A stretch of 64,000 bases of DNA from Tillandsia leiboldiana (GCA_029204045.2 CM055071.1:17766867-17830866), one strand, 5' to 3'; counted from the stretch's first letter, positions 1-10,533 are shown. The notes: a model not told the origin generated them from the sequence alone. Program-made: numbers and translations.

Positions 1-1397
1 AAAGCTGCCACTGACACAGTGGCGACAAATAAACAAGAAACCAAAACATCTCGGGACCGCCATCTACCAACGGCTCCCGCCACAGATGAACGATCAACTA
101 TATCTACCAGACTCCACTCTGCTCCCAAGCACGAGTGTAAAATGCATCCCACACTAAAAGAAACCCGACCACTCGGCCCACTACCCGGGCGAGTAAAACA
201 CTATGTCCAGGAAAGAAAAGAAGTGTGGATGTCTAAAGCAGTATGAACCTAGCCCAAGTTTAAGTTTTCTACAGTCTGGCTGCACATGCTGCATATGACG
301 GGGGTGCTAGGTCAATTCCAAGATAATAATAACAATTTTACAGAGTAGGAACAAGAGATCGCATGATCATCATATAACTCTAGAATCAAGAGCTATCACA
401 TTCTAGCATGCTACATAGGAATATCACTATTATGCATGGTCCTACTATAGCAGATTTAATGCACATTCCATCATTCTTGGAGACAGGGCCACCCACCTGA
501 AGGTGCACAACTGTCCAGGGTCGTACAGCAAAGAATGCCCAGAAATAGATATCTCAGTACATCCACCAAGCCAACAGTACCAAAGCAGCGCTCAAAACAT
601 CCTGGGTACAAAATACATTCCCAAAATTACACTTAATTCCACAAAATTCCAACACACAAAATCTGCGATGAACAGTCCCCTTTCTGTGAAATTTTCACCT
701 GCTGAAACTGCCCAGAAAATTCCAAGAAAAATATCACAGCGATCCTCGCGTCGATACCTTCGAAACGGATACCTGCATGTCCAAATCCGAGTTCGGTAGG
801 TCAAGATATAATTTCGGCAAGGTGGTGTACTCAAACAATTCCTGTGTCAAAAACTGTAGCACTGTACACAGAAGAACAGGGATTTTCACCTCTGATAAAA
901 TCTTAGAAAAATCCAGGAAAAATACGAACGCGTTCCTTGTGATCTGTAGATGAAAAAGTTGTATAACCACGTTTCCGTCTGACGCTCGTGCGCGAAGATA
1001 TCGCCAAAACACTCCAATGCTGTCCCAAAATTCCACACAGAAAGAGGGTCTCAAAGGCACCTCGGGATCCGTGCCAAAGAGTCGAAACGGAAAAGAGTGA
1101 TCAATACAAAATATGAAGCCCTACCTCTTAGGAGTAAGTTTGCGCAAGAATCACCAAAAACCAGTGTCGGGGTAGCCCAGGGAAGCCTTTACACTGAACT
1201 GCGACGAAGAGGAACACCGAGAAAGAAACGTCGCTCCGCGCCGTAAAATCAGGAACCTCGGGATGAGTGCTCCTAAAAATCCCAAAACTCCGCAGGTGAA
1301 ATGCGCACTCGAAGATGAGCAGAAGTCTAGAAGGGAGCTCGGGGAGATGGGGCTCGGAAGAGGGAGAAAAATCTCCAAAAAGGCAGCTCGGGTTGCC

Positions 1398-1404
1398 TTT
1401 TATA
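1398..1404 (-). promoter_or_regulatory. TATA box of LTR-alpha copy 1
   Basis: Minus strand reads GGCCTATAAAAGGC, immediately downstream of the GC-rich U3. The same context (GCCTATAAATAGGCC) is found in the copy at 37364, which supports it as the LTR promoter. Confidence 0.65.
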
Positions 1405-1811
1405 GGCCAAAAGAAACAATTCGGTTAATACCGAAATTGTCCCAGATTCCGGCGGCTACAGTGCGGCCCAGCCCGAGATTCAGGCGGCTACAGTGCGACC
1501 CAGCCCGGTTTCGGGCGCGCACAGTGCGGCCCGGCCCGGCCGGTTTCGGGCGCGCACAGTGCGGCCCGGCCCGGCCCAGCCCGCACACGGGATCCAGCCG
1601 GACGCCTGCCTGGTCCGACCCACCCTGGGGCTTGACACGTGTCCCCCGAACACCGGACAGCCGTGCAAGCCCCGCTGGGAAGAGCCGCGTGTCCCCTGCC
1701 CGGTCAGCGGGGTGGGTGGAGCAGCTCACCTGCCCCCACCTGCCCGCCTGCACGGCCTGTACGGCACCTGCCCGGCGCGCGCGCTGCGTGGACTGCACGC
1801 GCGTGAGCCGG

Positions 1812-1989
1812 CCACTCGCAGGCCGCCACGTGGCGCGCCCTGGTCCATGCGCCAAGCCGCGAGTCCCCGTGGACCGCGCACACTACGCCCGCCAATAGCG
1901 AGCTGCCACGTGTCCACTCCGCCGGCCCATGCACCCGCGCCAAGTCTGTGGACCGCGCCTGCTGCGCCGGCCAATCGGACGCTGCCACG
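1812..1989 (-). promoter_or_regulatory. ERSE-like array (CCAAT-N9-CCACG) in LTR-alpha copy 1
   Basis: Two exact CCAAT-N9-CCACG modules lie at 1892-1910 and 1971-1989. A near match (CCACT instead of CCAAT) lies at 1812-1830. In each, CCACG is extended to CCACGTG, a G-box core. They lie about 400-600 bp upstream of the minus-strand TATA box, in the LTR segment expected to be U3. CCAAT-N9-CCACG is the ER-stress response element bound by NF-Y plus ATF6-class bZIPs (bZIP28 in plants). Regulatory activity is inferred from geometry only. Confidence 0.6.
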
Positions 1990-2461
1990 TGGCCCCCGCC
2001 TGGTGCACGCCTCCCGCGGTGGACCGACCGGCTACTCCTCCGCCCGCCGCCGCGCTCCGCCGCCCGCCGCCGCCGCCGGCGCGTCTCCGGCCGCCGGAAC
2101 AGTAACCTCACACTTCGAAATGCGTGTTTTCGCATCCGGACTTCGAAAAATATAAGTAAATAGTCCATTTCGATCGTTTTCGCGCGCTGAATCCAAATCC
2201 GCTATCCGATCTGCCAAATTCCACTTCTAAAATTTGTCAAAAATTCTCGGAAAAGTGAATTTGATCCATTTTTCGTGCCGGGTCAAATTTCTTGGTTCCA
2301 TTACGCGCGTAAAAGCCTCAATCACCCTAATGGGCTTCCAGAAAAGCAAACAAGCTCCAATTTCACCCAAAATTAAATTCTTGGGCCCGACACGCGCACA
2401 CACACTTCCAGAAGCCACTAATCCATTAATAAATCCTTAAGTGGGGATTCGGGTCCTCACA

Positions 2462-3825
2462 CTAAGAAGGCGAAGAAAATAAAAGATGATTCCGATACGG
2501 AATCTGAGATGGAATCGATCGATTGGGATGAGTTGCAAGTTGAAGCAACTGCACCCACTGCTTCGAAGGGAAAAGCGCCTGCAGAAACATCAAAGGCTCC
2601 GCCTACTGCTGCTGAAAAGGGCAAAGCTCCAATGGAAGAAACTTCTGTGAAAACAAGAAAAAAAAGTGTTGCTCGCAAGAGAGGGAGTGCTCGAGGAATT
2701 TTCATTGAGCAACCAGTTGCTAGCCAGCCTCCTCCACAAGACTTTATCAGCTCTGCTAGGATAAAGGATTTTGAGAACAGGGAATGCATTGGCGAAAGAC
2801 ATGTTAATGTCAAAGCCTTGAAGGAACGATCTTCGCTTTTTGGGACTCTGTACGACCAGACAGGTCTTGCTCCCATTTGCAACTTCCCCGAGACCACTGG
2901 GTATTGTCTTCACTCAGTAAGAGTGTTTTATCAAAATGCCTGCTATCTAGTTGATCAGGAGAGCGGACGTCGAGAATTTCAAACATTGGTTAAGAATGTT
3001 AAGATCAAAGTAACCCCTCAACTGATTGGAGAGGCGTTAGGAATGACGGCCAGAGCTGATGGGGCTCATTATATGAAGTGTCAAACCTTCACCACCAACT
3101 CCTGGAGAGTGGTAGTTGATGGAATCTGTCTTCCAGATACTCTGTCGGCAGGAAACTCCGTCTTTTCAAAAGAACTTCGACCAGAGTATCGCTATTTGAA
3201 CTTCATTATCTGTTATAACGTCCTTCCAAATATGAATACAAAGGTTCTTCGGTGGGATAGGATGTTGTTCCTCTATCTTCTTGGCAACCCCACAGCAGCA
3301 ATGGGAGCAAACTTAAATATTCCTTACATCATCTGGTCGAGGATGGCACGCTATGTGGAACATGCTCACCCTTCAGAGAGACTACCTTATCCAATGATCA
3401 TTATGCGCATTCTTCGAAAATTTAAAGCTGACACAAGTGCGAGTTCCTACATGCACAGTCTAGGAACGATCAATGAAACAACTATTGTAAAGTCTCTCTC
3501 AACAAAACAAGATGAGCCCCCATCACCTCCTCACCGACGAAGAGCACAACAACAAGCAACAACCTCTGCACCAGCAGCACCTCCAGTCCAACCAGCACCT
3601 GCAGCACAACAAGCACCTCCATCGACATCCGATGAGGATGCATCGGTTACCTCCATTTATAAAGAACAGCAAAGGCTCTCCAACGAGCAAGAACGCATTT
3701 CGAATGAACTGATTGAAGTAAAGGAAGAAATAAAAAAGGTCAACAAGAACCAGTCATCCATGAACAAACGTTTAAAGAAAATCTTCCAAATACTCGGCTG
3801 CATCAGTTCGGATGATTCTGAGTAA
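2462..3825 (+). CDS. Sirevirus envelope-like ORF, long form with plant-transposon domain (5' truncated)
   Basis: The frame is open from 2464 to the stop at 3823-3825; the first ATG is 2509, but the true start was cut off by the LTR insertion. From 2509 it gives 438 residues. An acidic Ala/Lys/Pro-rich head (residues 1-60) is followed by a basic patch near 50-65. Residues about 85-310 form a globular region (LFGTLYDQTGL, CYLVDQESGR, IGEALGMTA, then hydrophobic helices) resembling the 'putative plant transposon protein' family. Residues 340-375 are rich in Gln, Ala and Pro. A coiled coil at about 385-430 (QRLSNEQERISNELIEVKEE) ends in an acidic tail, SSDDSE. The coiled coil and tail match the short ORFs of copies B and C, which lack the globular domain. 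The role in the element is unknown; Sirevirus third ORFs are usually called envelope-like. Domain call is from memory, so moderate. Confidence 0.7.
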
Positions 3826-4504
3826 TCCCCTTCCTTTTTAATCTTTTCGTGTGCAGATTTTTAATCTTTTTCTTGTGCAGGTTTTAAGTTTTAGAATAGT
3901 TTTCTTGAACTTGTTAACTTTTCTCTCCTTTTTGGTAATTTTGGCTAACTTTGTGACAAAAAGGGGGAGAGAGTATTAGAACAGTTGAACAATCTTGATT
4001 GTCCAGTTGAACTATGAAGGTAAGTAAGGTAAGTAGAACTTCAACTTTTTGTTTTCATTTGTGATTGCACGCATGCCTCGACTAACTATTTGCTAACTAT
4101 TTGGGCATGTAATATAACTAACAAGTTGATGTTCACTAACAATTTTTGTGACATTTGGATTTTGATTGCATAGGAGATATGTTGGTTTTTAACTATGATC
4201 AAATTACATATCTGAATGTATAAATGTCATGGTAAGTATAAATGAGTATAAACTTCATCTCTGTATGTGATTTTTGAATGATATAAAATTCTTGAGGTAT
4301 CTAACGATTTCTTTTGTCAAGAATGATTTCTTTTGCAGAGAGTACAGATGTCTAAGTCTAGAGTCTGTTTTAGGAGTTTAACTCATGTATCTATTTTGGA
4401 TCTCCATTGTAAATTTTTGTTGTATGGTGATAGCAACAAAAATATCTTTTTGAATTTTCTTGAGTGGATTTGTGTTTTGTCACGAAACCGCCAAAGGGGG
4501 AGAT
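3826..4504 (+). other. Sirevirus A 3' non-coding region with two polypurine tracts
   Basis: No gene. It holds an A/G tract AAAAAGGGGGAGAGAG (3958 on) and the LTR-adjacent tract AAAGGGGGAGAT (4493-4504), about 535 bp apart. Both tracts and nearly the same spacing recur in copies B (55012 and 55564) and C (about 60762 and 60228, opposite strand). The second primes plus-strand DNA synthesis in this family; a function for the first is inferred only. Confidence 0.7.
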
Positions 4505-4731
4505 TGTTACGGAATTTGAGTTGGCGTATTTCGTGAATTCGGTTAAGTCTTGAAGATTGAAGATAAAAAAAGTTGGATCATTTAACTCAATCTCAAGAAA
4601 GAAGAATTCAAAAGGATCAGGTATGTTTAACTAATTATTTTTGGTGATCCGAATACTTCTTATAGTGTAGAAACACTTGGATGAATTTTTAATTGTATAA
4701 AAATCAAAAACTGGACATGGGACATGTTCAG

Positions 4732-5020
4732 GATCCGGATCAGACTTTCTAATCCGGATCCCGAAGGGTGTTCGTTCATACACCAGTTCAATCCGGATCG
4801 TAGCCTCCTTTGATCCGGATCCCGAACACTGGTTTTACCATGTTTTATGAACGATCCGGATCAGGTTTTGCAATCCGGATCCCGAACGTTGGTGTTTGGT
4901 GAAATTGCATGAACGATCCGGATCAGGCACTTCGATCCGGATCCCGAACCTTGGTTTTTCTGGAAACTATCTGTCTCGCTACTGCAATCCGGATCGCCGA
5001 AGTCCGATCCGGATCGCCGT
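4732..5020 (+). repeat. Palindrome cluster GATCCGGATC in Sirevirus A LTR
   Basis: Short units built on ATCCGGAT, many followed by CCCGAAC, repeat about every 25-35 bp (for example 4732-4741). The unit is its own reverse complement and carries a CpG. In copies B and C the same cluster uses GTCCGGAC. Sirevirus LTRs are known for palindrome- and CpG-rich clusters; their role is not settled. Confidence 0.75.
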
Positions 5021-5215
5021 CCTGAAAAATTCCAGAAAAGGTTAGTTTTTGATTCTTATCCTCTTCCAATGGTTTCTAACCTATATATAGACCCTTTAAT
5101 TCATCTTTTAGGGTAACCCACGATAAAGGGAAAAAGACGACCGAATTATATAGATCCACAAATAGAGAAGAAAGGAAATCAATAGATTGAATCTTATGTT
5201 TCTTCATCTATATTG

Positions 5216-5313
5216 ATTGATTTGATTCTAGGTTTTCATACTCACATTTTGAGTAGAATCAAATCAATGAATACTTAGATGGTATTTCCGATCTATTTCT
5301 AATCTAAGTATTC
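5216..5313 (+). other. Two adjacent conserved hairpins in Sirevirus A LTR
   Basis: Hairpin 1: arms 5216-5230 and 5254-5268, 15 bp perfect, 23-nt loop. Hairpin 2 follows directly: arms 5269-5280 and 5302-5313, 12 bp perfect, 21-nt loop. Both occur at the same place in the LTRs of copies B and C, with one covarying base pair (see findings). They lie in the 3' part of the LTR, so they could be in R/U5 RNA. Confidence 0.65.
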
Positions 5314-5812
5314 GGCGGATCATCACCACCCAAAAAACAACGATTTTCCCAAAATCGGCGCGTGGACTCGCGTGGCCTTGTGGATTCAAGGTGCTACCGC
5401 TCTCGTGGATTCGGAGCGAGGTACGTTCGTGGATTCGAAGCGTGCTACTGGGTGAAGACCGTGGATTCGGTCGGACGTCGTGGATTCGGCGTTGGACGCA
5501 GATCATGGATTCGAGAAGCGTCGTGGAGCGAGCGGAGAAGATCAACTAGGAGCGTATGGAAAAGGTTGAGTCGTCTGTGAGTACGGTATATCACCTTGTA
5601 CGTGTTTAATTCTAGTGGATTTCACCGTATTATCGGTCCCGTGGTTTTTTACTCCGGTTTAGAGTTTTTCACGTAAAAATCTCTGCGTGTTATTTATTTT
5701 TCCGCATTGGGTTTTATATCGCAAAGATTTTTGAGTGTTTATTGTTTACACCTATTCACCCCCCTCTAGGTGTTTTTTCCCCTATTTAGATCCAATTATA
5801 CATAACCCAACA

Positions 5813-6920
5813 AGTATCGGTCAATGAGTACCGATTTGTTAGCAGATACTTGAGACAGTTTGAGCAGGCAGTGCCAGTTTTTACTGGTCCATTGATTGGG
5901 TTTATTTAGGCAGATACTTTTGTTGGGAGGCGTTTGGGTTGACGGTGATCCTGTGTCGTTGAGAGTACTTCGACCATTATGCGAGATGTTTGAGGATCTT
6001 GAGTCTTTCCATTCTGAGAGAGAGCGTGGATTTCGACTATAGCCTGCATGTGCCACTATTCGATAGCGAGTTAGTCCGTATGGACACCCTACGTAATTCC
6101 TGCCCGGTAACGGGAGGTGGTTATAGGTGGGCGCAGGTTTGACTGGACCCGATGTAGCAGTCAGCTCGATTGGGTCGATTAAGCACCTCATGTGCGAGTG
6201 TTGCATATCTTTATCAGAGTTTCCCCATTTGAGCATTTAGATAGAGGCATAGTAGTTGTAGAGTATCTCCAGTTTCTTATTCAGTTTTTACTGCATTGGT
6301 TATCTTATGCCTCTGGTGGACTTAGTGGGCAGACCGTCGGGCCTGGCGGTGGTACCCACTGAGAACTCCCTTTTGGTGTAGTTCTCACACCCATTGGGGG
6401 TTTTCTCCATCCTCTGTCTTTTCCCTTCTTTGTTTTGCAGAGTCTTAGCGGGTGTTGTTGATTCTGCGGTTGTTGTTCGAGGCGAGGGAGTCGCGAGCTA
6501 GATCCCTACCTGTCTTTGGAGAGTAGCTGTTTTTCCTTCAGTGGAGATCTATAGTACAGTCAGTAGATTAGTTATTTTACTTTTGCTTTTGAGAGATTTT
6601 TGTAGTGAGGATCTGACTTGTACTGAGAGCCTGTACACTGATGTATTATTTTATTTCAGGATTACCTCCCTGTTGAGTTCTGAGTTTTTATATTTGAGGA
6701 TATTGTATGATTATCATTTCTGGGAGATGAACTTTGTATCTTCATTTCCAGTTGTACAGATGATTGGTTTTAATTTTACAGCAGTTTTATCTTATAGCTC
6801 TGATATCTGTTAGTTGTAGTACCTTTTTTGCAGGTTAGACGCTTCGCCTATGCGGGGTTTTGCATAGGCGGCGGATCTGTTGGCGGGCCCGGGTCGCAGT
6901 TTCAACCCCGGGGCGTGACA
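5813..6920 (+). mobile_element. LTR-alpha copy 3, 3' end of LTR (plus strand)
   Basis: Matches the last about 1 kb of LTR-alpha at 38,950-39,873: the GGCAGTACCAGCTTTTACTGG-like segment, the CCTCTGG...CTTAGTGGG block, TTTTGCAGAGTCTT, and the terminal CGGATCTGTTGGCGGGCCCG to GGGGCGTGACA end. It ends at 6920. The left part was displaced by insertion of Sirevirus A and lies outside the window. The expected target duplication begins GTCTA at 6921. No coding capacity. Confidence 0.7.
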
Positions 6921-7990
6921 GTCTATCTTGCCCGCACCGTCATCGGTCTGGGGTCTCTCTTCACTTGTTCCTCCAGTCTCTTCAAATAAGGCTTCAACGC
7001 CTCGTACCTTCAGAGGTCGTCTGTCGTGGCTACCCGAGGCGCCGCTGTCGCGCCGGGTCATGGCTTCGAGGGCTCGAAGTCTCACGCCCAGCTCCCGACG
7101 GACGCTCGTTGGCTCTTCCACCGCCAACCGTAGCGTGGTTGGTTCGGCTTTATAGCCATTTTGTCCAAAGAAAAATGACGTTTGCAGCATAAGTCGTGCC
7201 TCATCTAGGCCCAACTGCGGTCCTTGGGCCCCCACCTCTTTCTTTGTGTCGGCGTGGGATCATTGCTGCCTACGCCTTTGTGTCTCCATCATGACTGAAC
7301 CGTGCCACCAGTTCGGCCGATCTGAAGTGGTCTGTCTTTCGGTCGTCCTTTCGGCCGGTGGGTCTACTTCCCTCAGGTGTTCCCTGAGGATCTCTCGCCT
7401 TTGCCATGGTCTTGACCACGGCTAGATTTGAAGCTGCTTTACTAGGCGGATTGCCAAGGCTTCCACTTCTCCCGTTGTAAGCCAGGGGAACTCCTTGTCA
7501 GGAGTGAAGGGGGTAGCCAGTGCTCCTAGCCGATTGTCTTGGCAGTGCGAGGTTCGGAGGCTTGGCCTCGTTCGCGGGTAGCTAGCCGTTGGGCCAAGCC
7601 TCTCGCAGGGCCTATTTCGATATGGACGCGGCTGTGGCCCATGCATCCGTCCTACTACGCCTCTCGGCCGAACGCTCCTCGGGTGGCCCCCTGGCTACTG
7701 CTTCCCTAGGGGTTGTAGTAAGAGCGCTGTTGTTGTGGTGGGGCTCCGGGCCCTTTATAGCCGTTTATCTGTAGCCCCGACCTTCTTAGGCCTTATGACT
7801 TACACAGGGCCCGTTGTATAGCCCCGTCTTGTTCGTCCCTCTCGTCCTCCCTCTTCGGAAGCTGCTTATTCGACCCCTTGGCTGGACATTGATCCGACGC
7901 CGGGTTCTGGTGAACTCCGTCTTTGCCCAGATTGGGGAAGGCGAGCCATTTCTTGACCCCTGTCTTGTGCCTCGCCGGCACTACTTAGTT
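6921..7990 (-). mobile_element. Degraded element interior, unresolved
   Basis: Moderately GC-rich DNA that hosts LTR-alpha copy 3. On the minus strand an open stretch from 7235 leftwards (Arg/Glu-rich, containing VRRELGVRLRALEAM) is cut by the LTR boundary at 6920. Another runs 7646-7422. Neither shows a motif I recognise. The position between LTR pieces and the charged composition would fit an eroded retrotransposon gag, but I cannot support a product. Confidence 0.3.
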
Positions 7991-9080
7991 CTGTAAAAAT
8001 GATCACCAAAGGGTGTAAGAATTACGAATAGTTCCCAGTGGGTTCAACCACCGAGAAAATATGTTCTATATCTCTTGGTCCAATGGAAGCAATAATAACA
8101 AGATGATATATAAACGAAAAGCGATAAATACTGTCTATCATGCTGATATGAAACCGCTACACTGCTATCATGCTCATGTAAGATGCCACTATGCCATAAC
8201 TCGGTCATTATGCCGCTATAAAAGAGGGTCACATCTAACCCGACCAACTTGGACACTTTACTCTTTCTTTTAATTCTTTAGCCACTTTATACTTCTTTTA
8301 GCTCTTTAGCCACTTAGCACTTTTGTTTTGCTATTTAGCCACTTTAAGCTTTCTCTTAGCTCTTTAGCCACTTGCACTTTCATTTAGTTACTCGACCCTA
8401 TAAAAGTTTCTCACCAAATGGAATCGAATCATCGTAGTCATGCTAACTAACCACATGCTATCCATATACACATGAATTACTAGTCTCACATAGATAAGCT
8501 AAGGAATAACCAGAATAATTCATCCATGCATGATCCACAATGGGGTGGTGCAACAATATACAATGTGCCGGGGATCACCCTAATAGTCCTAGTGAGTAAG
8601 TCGTAAAAAAAGGTGCTCAACAACCCACCTGGAATGCACAAATCCGAACTCCGATTGGGCTGAAAATCTGACGTGCGCGTTCCCCCGACGTCCACGGTCC
8701 CAACGAATCCAAAATCTTCCAAAAAGTCCTCCCGGATCAACGGTGGCGAACAAAATGGTAAAGTGTTGTCCAACAATGCAGTGTAAAAATCAACGGGCGC
8801 GCGACAATGGCGTAGATGTGAAAACGAGCACCAATTCTGTCCGGGGCCAAAAAGGCAAATACTCACCTCGATCGTGATGAAAAGTTCAAACTTTCTCTTT
8901 CCTCACGAAACACCAAAATCTCAGCGAAAACTGTAAAAAGAGCCGAACACAGTGTAAAACTTAGTCCCAGAAAATTTGCATCTTGCTGTTTGCGCAACCG
9001 TCCCAAAAAAGTTATTTTTCACCTGCGGAAAGTCTTCCAAAAATTTCAGAAAAATCACGGCTGCGATCCTCGCAAAGTGT
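7991..9080 (-). repeat. Truncated long LTR fragment related to LTR-H and LTR-alpha
   Basis: 8000-8480 resembles 29,640-29,880 of LTR-H: the phrase about CAGTGGGTTCAACCACCGA, then short direct repeats ATGCCACTATGCC and CTCTTTAGCCACTT. 8490-9080 resembles 480-1000 of LTR-alpha copy 1 (CACCTGCGGAAAG, CAGCGATCCTCGC-type blocks). Similarity stops near 9080, where AT-rich unique DNA begins. No gene; short frames are shadows. Confidence 0.45.
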
Positions 9081-9677
9081 AAATACTTTATTTCAATATT
9101 TGAATGCACCGATTATCTTTACAAACTTGATTAGTATATTTTGTATAATTCATGTGACTAACTAAAATTTTATAAAATAAGTAATAAGTCTAAATTTTGC
9201 ACCAGATGAATCACCAAATAGTTCAAATAAATTGAAAAATTAAATACCCAAATAAAAATTTTGAAGAATTGGATTCTCGAATTAATACAGACGGTAGTTC
9301 AGATAAGTTGTGTACTTTTTTTTTTCTTTTTTCTTTTTTTTTTTTTTTTGACTAACTAAACTAAAAATTGGAAGTAGATGGAAGGCCATAGAATGCATGC
9401 TTCTAGAGTTCCATCCCCTATATTTTAAATTTCTCTTCCTTAATTATTTATACGGTGTGTAGATAATGCCCATATATACCCTACTCATTAAGATGGACAA
9501 AAAGAAAGAGAGATTTAATCAGTTTAATAAAGGTGATTGGTTTTGTATTGTAGCTGAATTAACAAACCACGAAGTTACGTTTGGGAATAAAAATTAATAT
9601 TAATGGAATCGTTGAAGCTAAAGCATTTTTTCCGACGTCCTTAGTGCCAAAAACACCGGAGCTGGTTAATTTGGCGA

Positions 9678-9708
<31 letters not shown>

Positions 9709-10530
9709 GATGAAAATAAAATTATAAAACCATTATATATGTACACATGGATAGATGGTTCTCTTTTAAGCTTATTAAACCGCTTATTCAAATAAAAAGA
9801 AAACGAAAAGAAAGAGAATAAAAACTCTAATTCCCTTTCTATAACAAAACTCTTTTTTCTAGCTAGTCTTTTTTGTTTTTGTTTTTGCAGGGATAATAAA
9901 TTAAAAACCATGATCCATTGATTGTGGGTTAGGATTGGGGGCTTTTCTAATAAAAAACAAATAAACAAACTATATAATTTTCTATCTCCGTTTCCTACCA
10001 TCCAAACAAGTGACATTAAAAAAAAAAAAAATAAAAAAAATAAAAAATAAAAAAAAAAAAAAAAAATAAATTTCCAACCAACAAAATATTCATTCATACC
10101 GTAAAATTCAATTTCAACGAATTTTTTTGAAAAATACTTTTTATACACTCCAAAAAAGGTGTATATTTTACAACCTACCAATTTAAGAATGAAATGTCCT
10201 TCACGGATCTAAAATTCAACTCTCCTGAATAGATGGAATATATATCATACACTTTTTTTAGTGTATGAGTAATATTGCTCAAAACTCTTTACCTGGGAAA
10301 AGTTATTTTTATCTATTATCATTGAACTCAACAGCCCCTAATAAATGCTAATTGGACCCTGCAGCGGAACGTAGGCCAGTCAAAAGTGTTGCTTGGATAA
10401 TTAAAGATCCTTCTTTTTTATTATTTTTTTCTTCTTGCAGTAGCTGCTTTTAGACCTCAATATCAATTCTTGTTCACCCCTCATTGTAACTAGCTAGTTA
10501 CACTGACCGACAAAGATTTGATTTGATACT
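9081..10530. other. AT-rich spacer with long homopolymer tracts
   Basis: No gene seen. It contains pure or nearly pure T or A tracts (about 9318-9350, 9682-9709, 10016-10067) and two small inverted repeats built on TATACAC/GTGTATA (10142-10166) and CATACACT/AGTGTATG (10249-10268). The frame on the minus strand at 9666-10181 is a by-product of the poly-A/T tracts. Confidence 0.6.
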
Positions 10531-10533
10531 TAC

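Larger units (their letters stand above)
1..2461 (-). mobile_element. LTR-alpha copy 1, promoter half of a long Ty3/gypsy-type LTR (truncated by window edge)
   Basis: Read on the minus strand this begins TGTGAGGACCCGAATCCCC at 2461 and runs left out of the window. It aligns, by eye, with the first about 2.4 kb of the plus-strand copy at 32023-39873: start, GC-rich upstream segment, TATA box, then a T-rich leader. The right neighbour (2462 on) is interior Sirevirus coding sequence with no polypurine tract. So this is either a solo LTR or the 5' LTR of an element lying further left; the target duplication would start CTAAG at 2462. I see no protein gene: the long frames at 1263-2155 are GC-rich shadows. 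Family assignment to Ty3/gypsy rests on the 3-4 kb length, the GCGTGACA 3' end in other copies and 5-bp duplications, not on coding domains. Confidence 0.75.
2462..5812 (+). mobile_element. Sirevirus (Ty1/copia) copy A, 3' part: envelope-like ORF, polypurine tracts, 3' LTR
   Basis: This is the 3' third of a plus-strand Sirevirus. In order it holds an envelope-like ORF (to 3825), a non-coding stretch with a first A/G tract (3958-3970), the conserved polypurine tract AAAGGGGGAGAT (4493-4504) and a 1308-bp LTR (4505-5812). The gag-pol part must lie left of the window, because LTR-alpha copy 1 was inserted at 2461/2462. The right edge meets LTR-alpha copy 3 at 5813, so the expected target duplication is AGTAT (5813-5817); its partner is outside the window. 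The polypurine tract and LTR layout match copies B and C below. Confidence 0.85.
4505..5812 (+). repeat. 3' LTR of Sirevirus A (1308 bp)
   Basis: Begins TGTTACGG right after the polypurine tract and ends AACCCAACA at 5812 (TG...CA). It contains a cluster of GATCCGGATC palindromes (4732-5020), a pair of hairpins (5216-5313), and about seven copies of the decamer CGTGGATTCG or close variants between 5360 and 5530. The decamer array creates spurious short frames here and in the other Sirevirus LTRs. Confidence 0.85.

Noticed and set aside
1263..2168. Several 150-220 codon frames on both strands
   Set aside because: They lie in the GC-rich U3 of LTR-alpha where stop codons are rare; overlapping frames on both strands with Arg/Pro/Ala-rich composition and no domain.
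10142..10268. Small inverted repeats as a MITE
   Set aside because: Arms of 7-8 bp and no target duplication; too short to separate from AT-rich chance.
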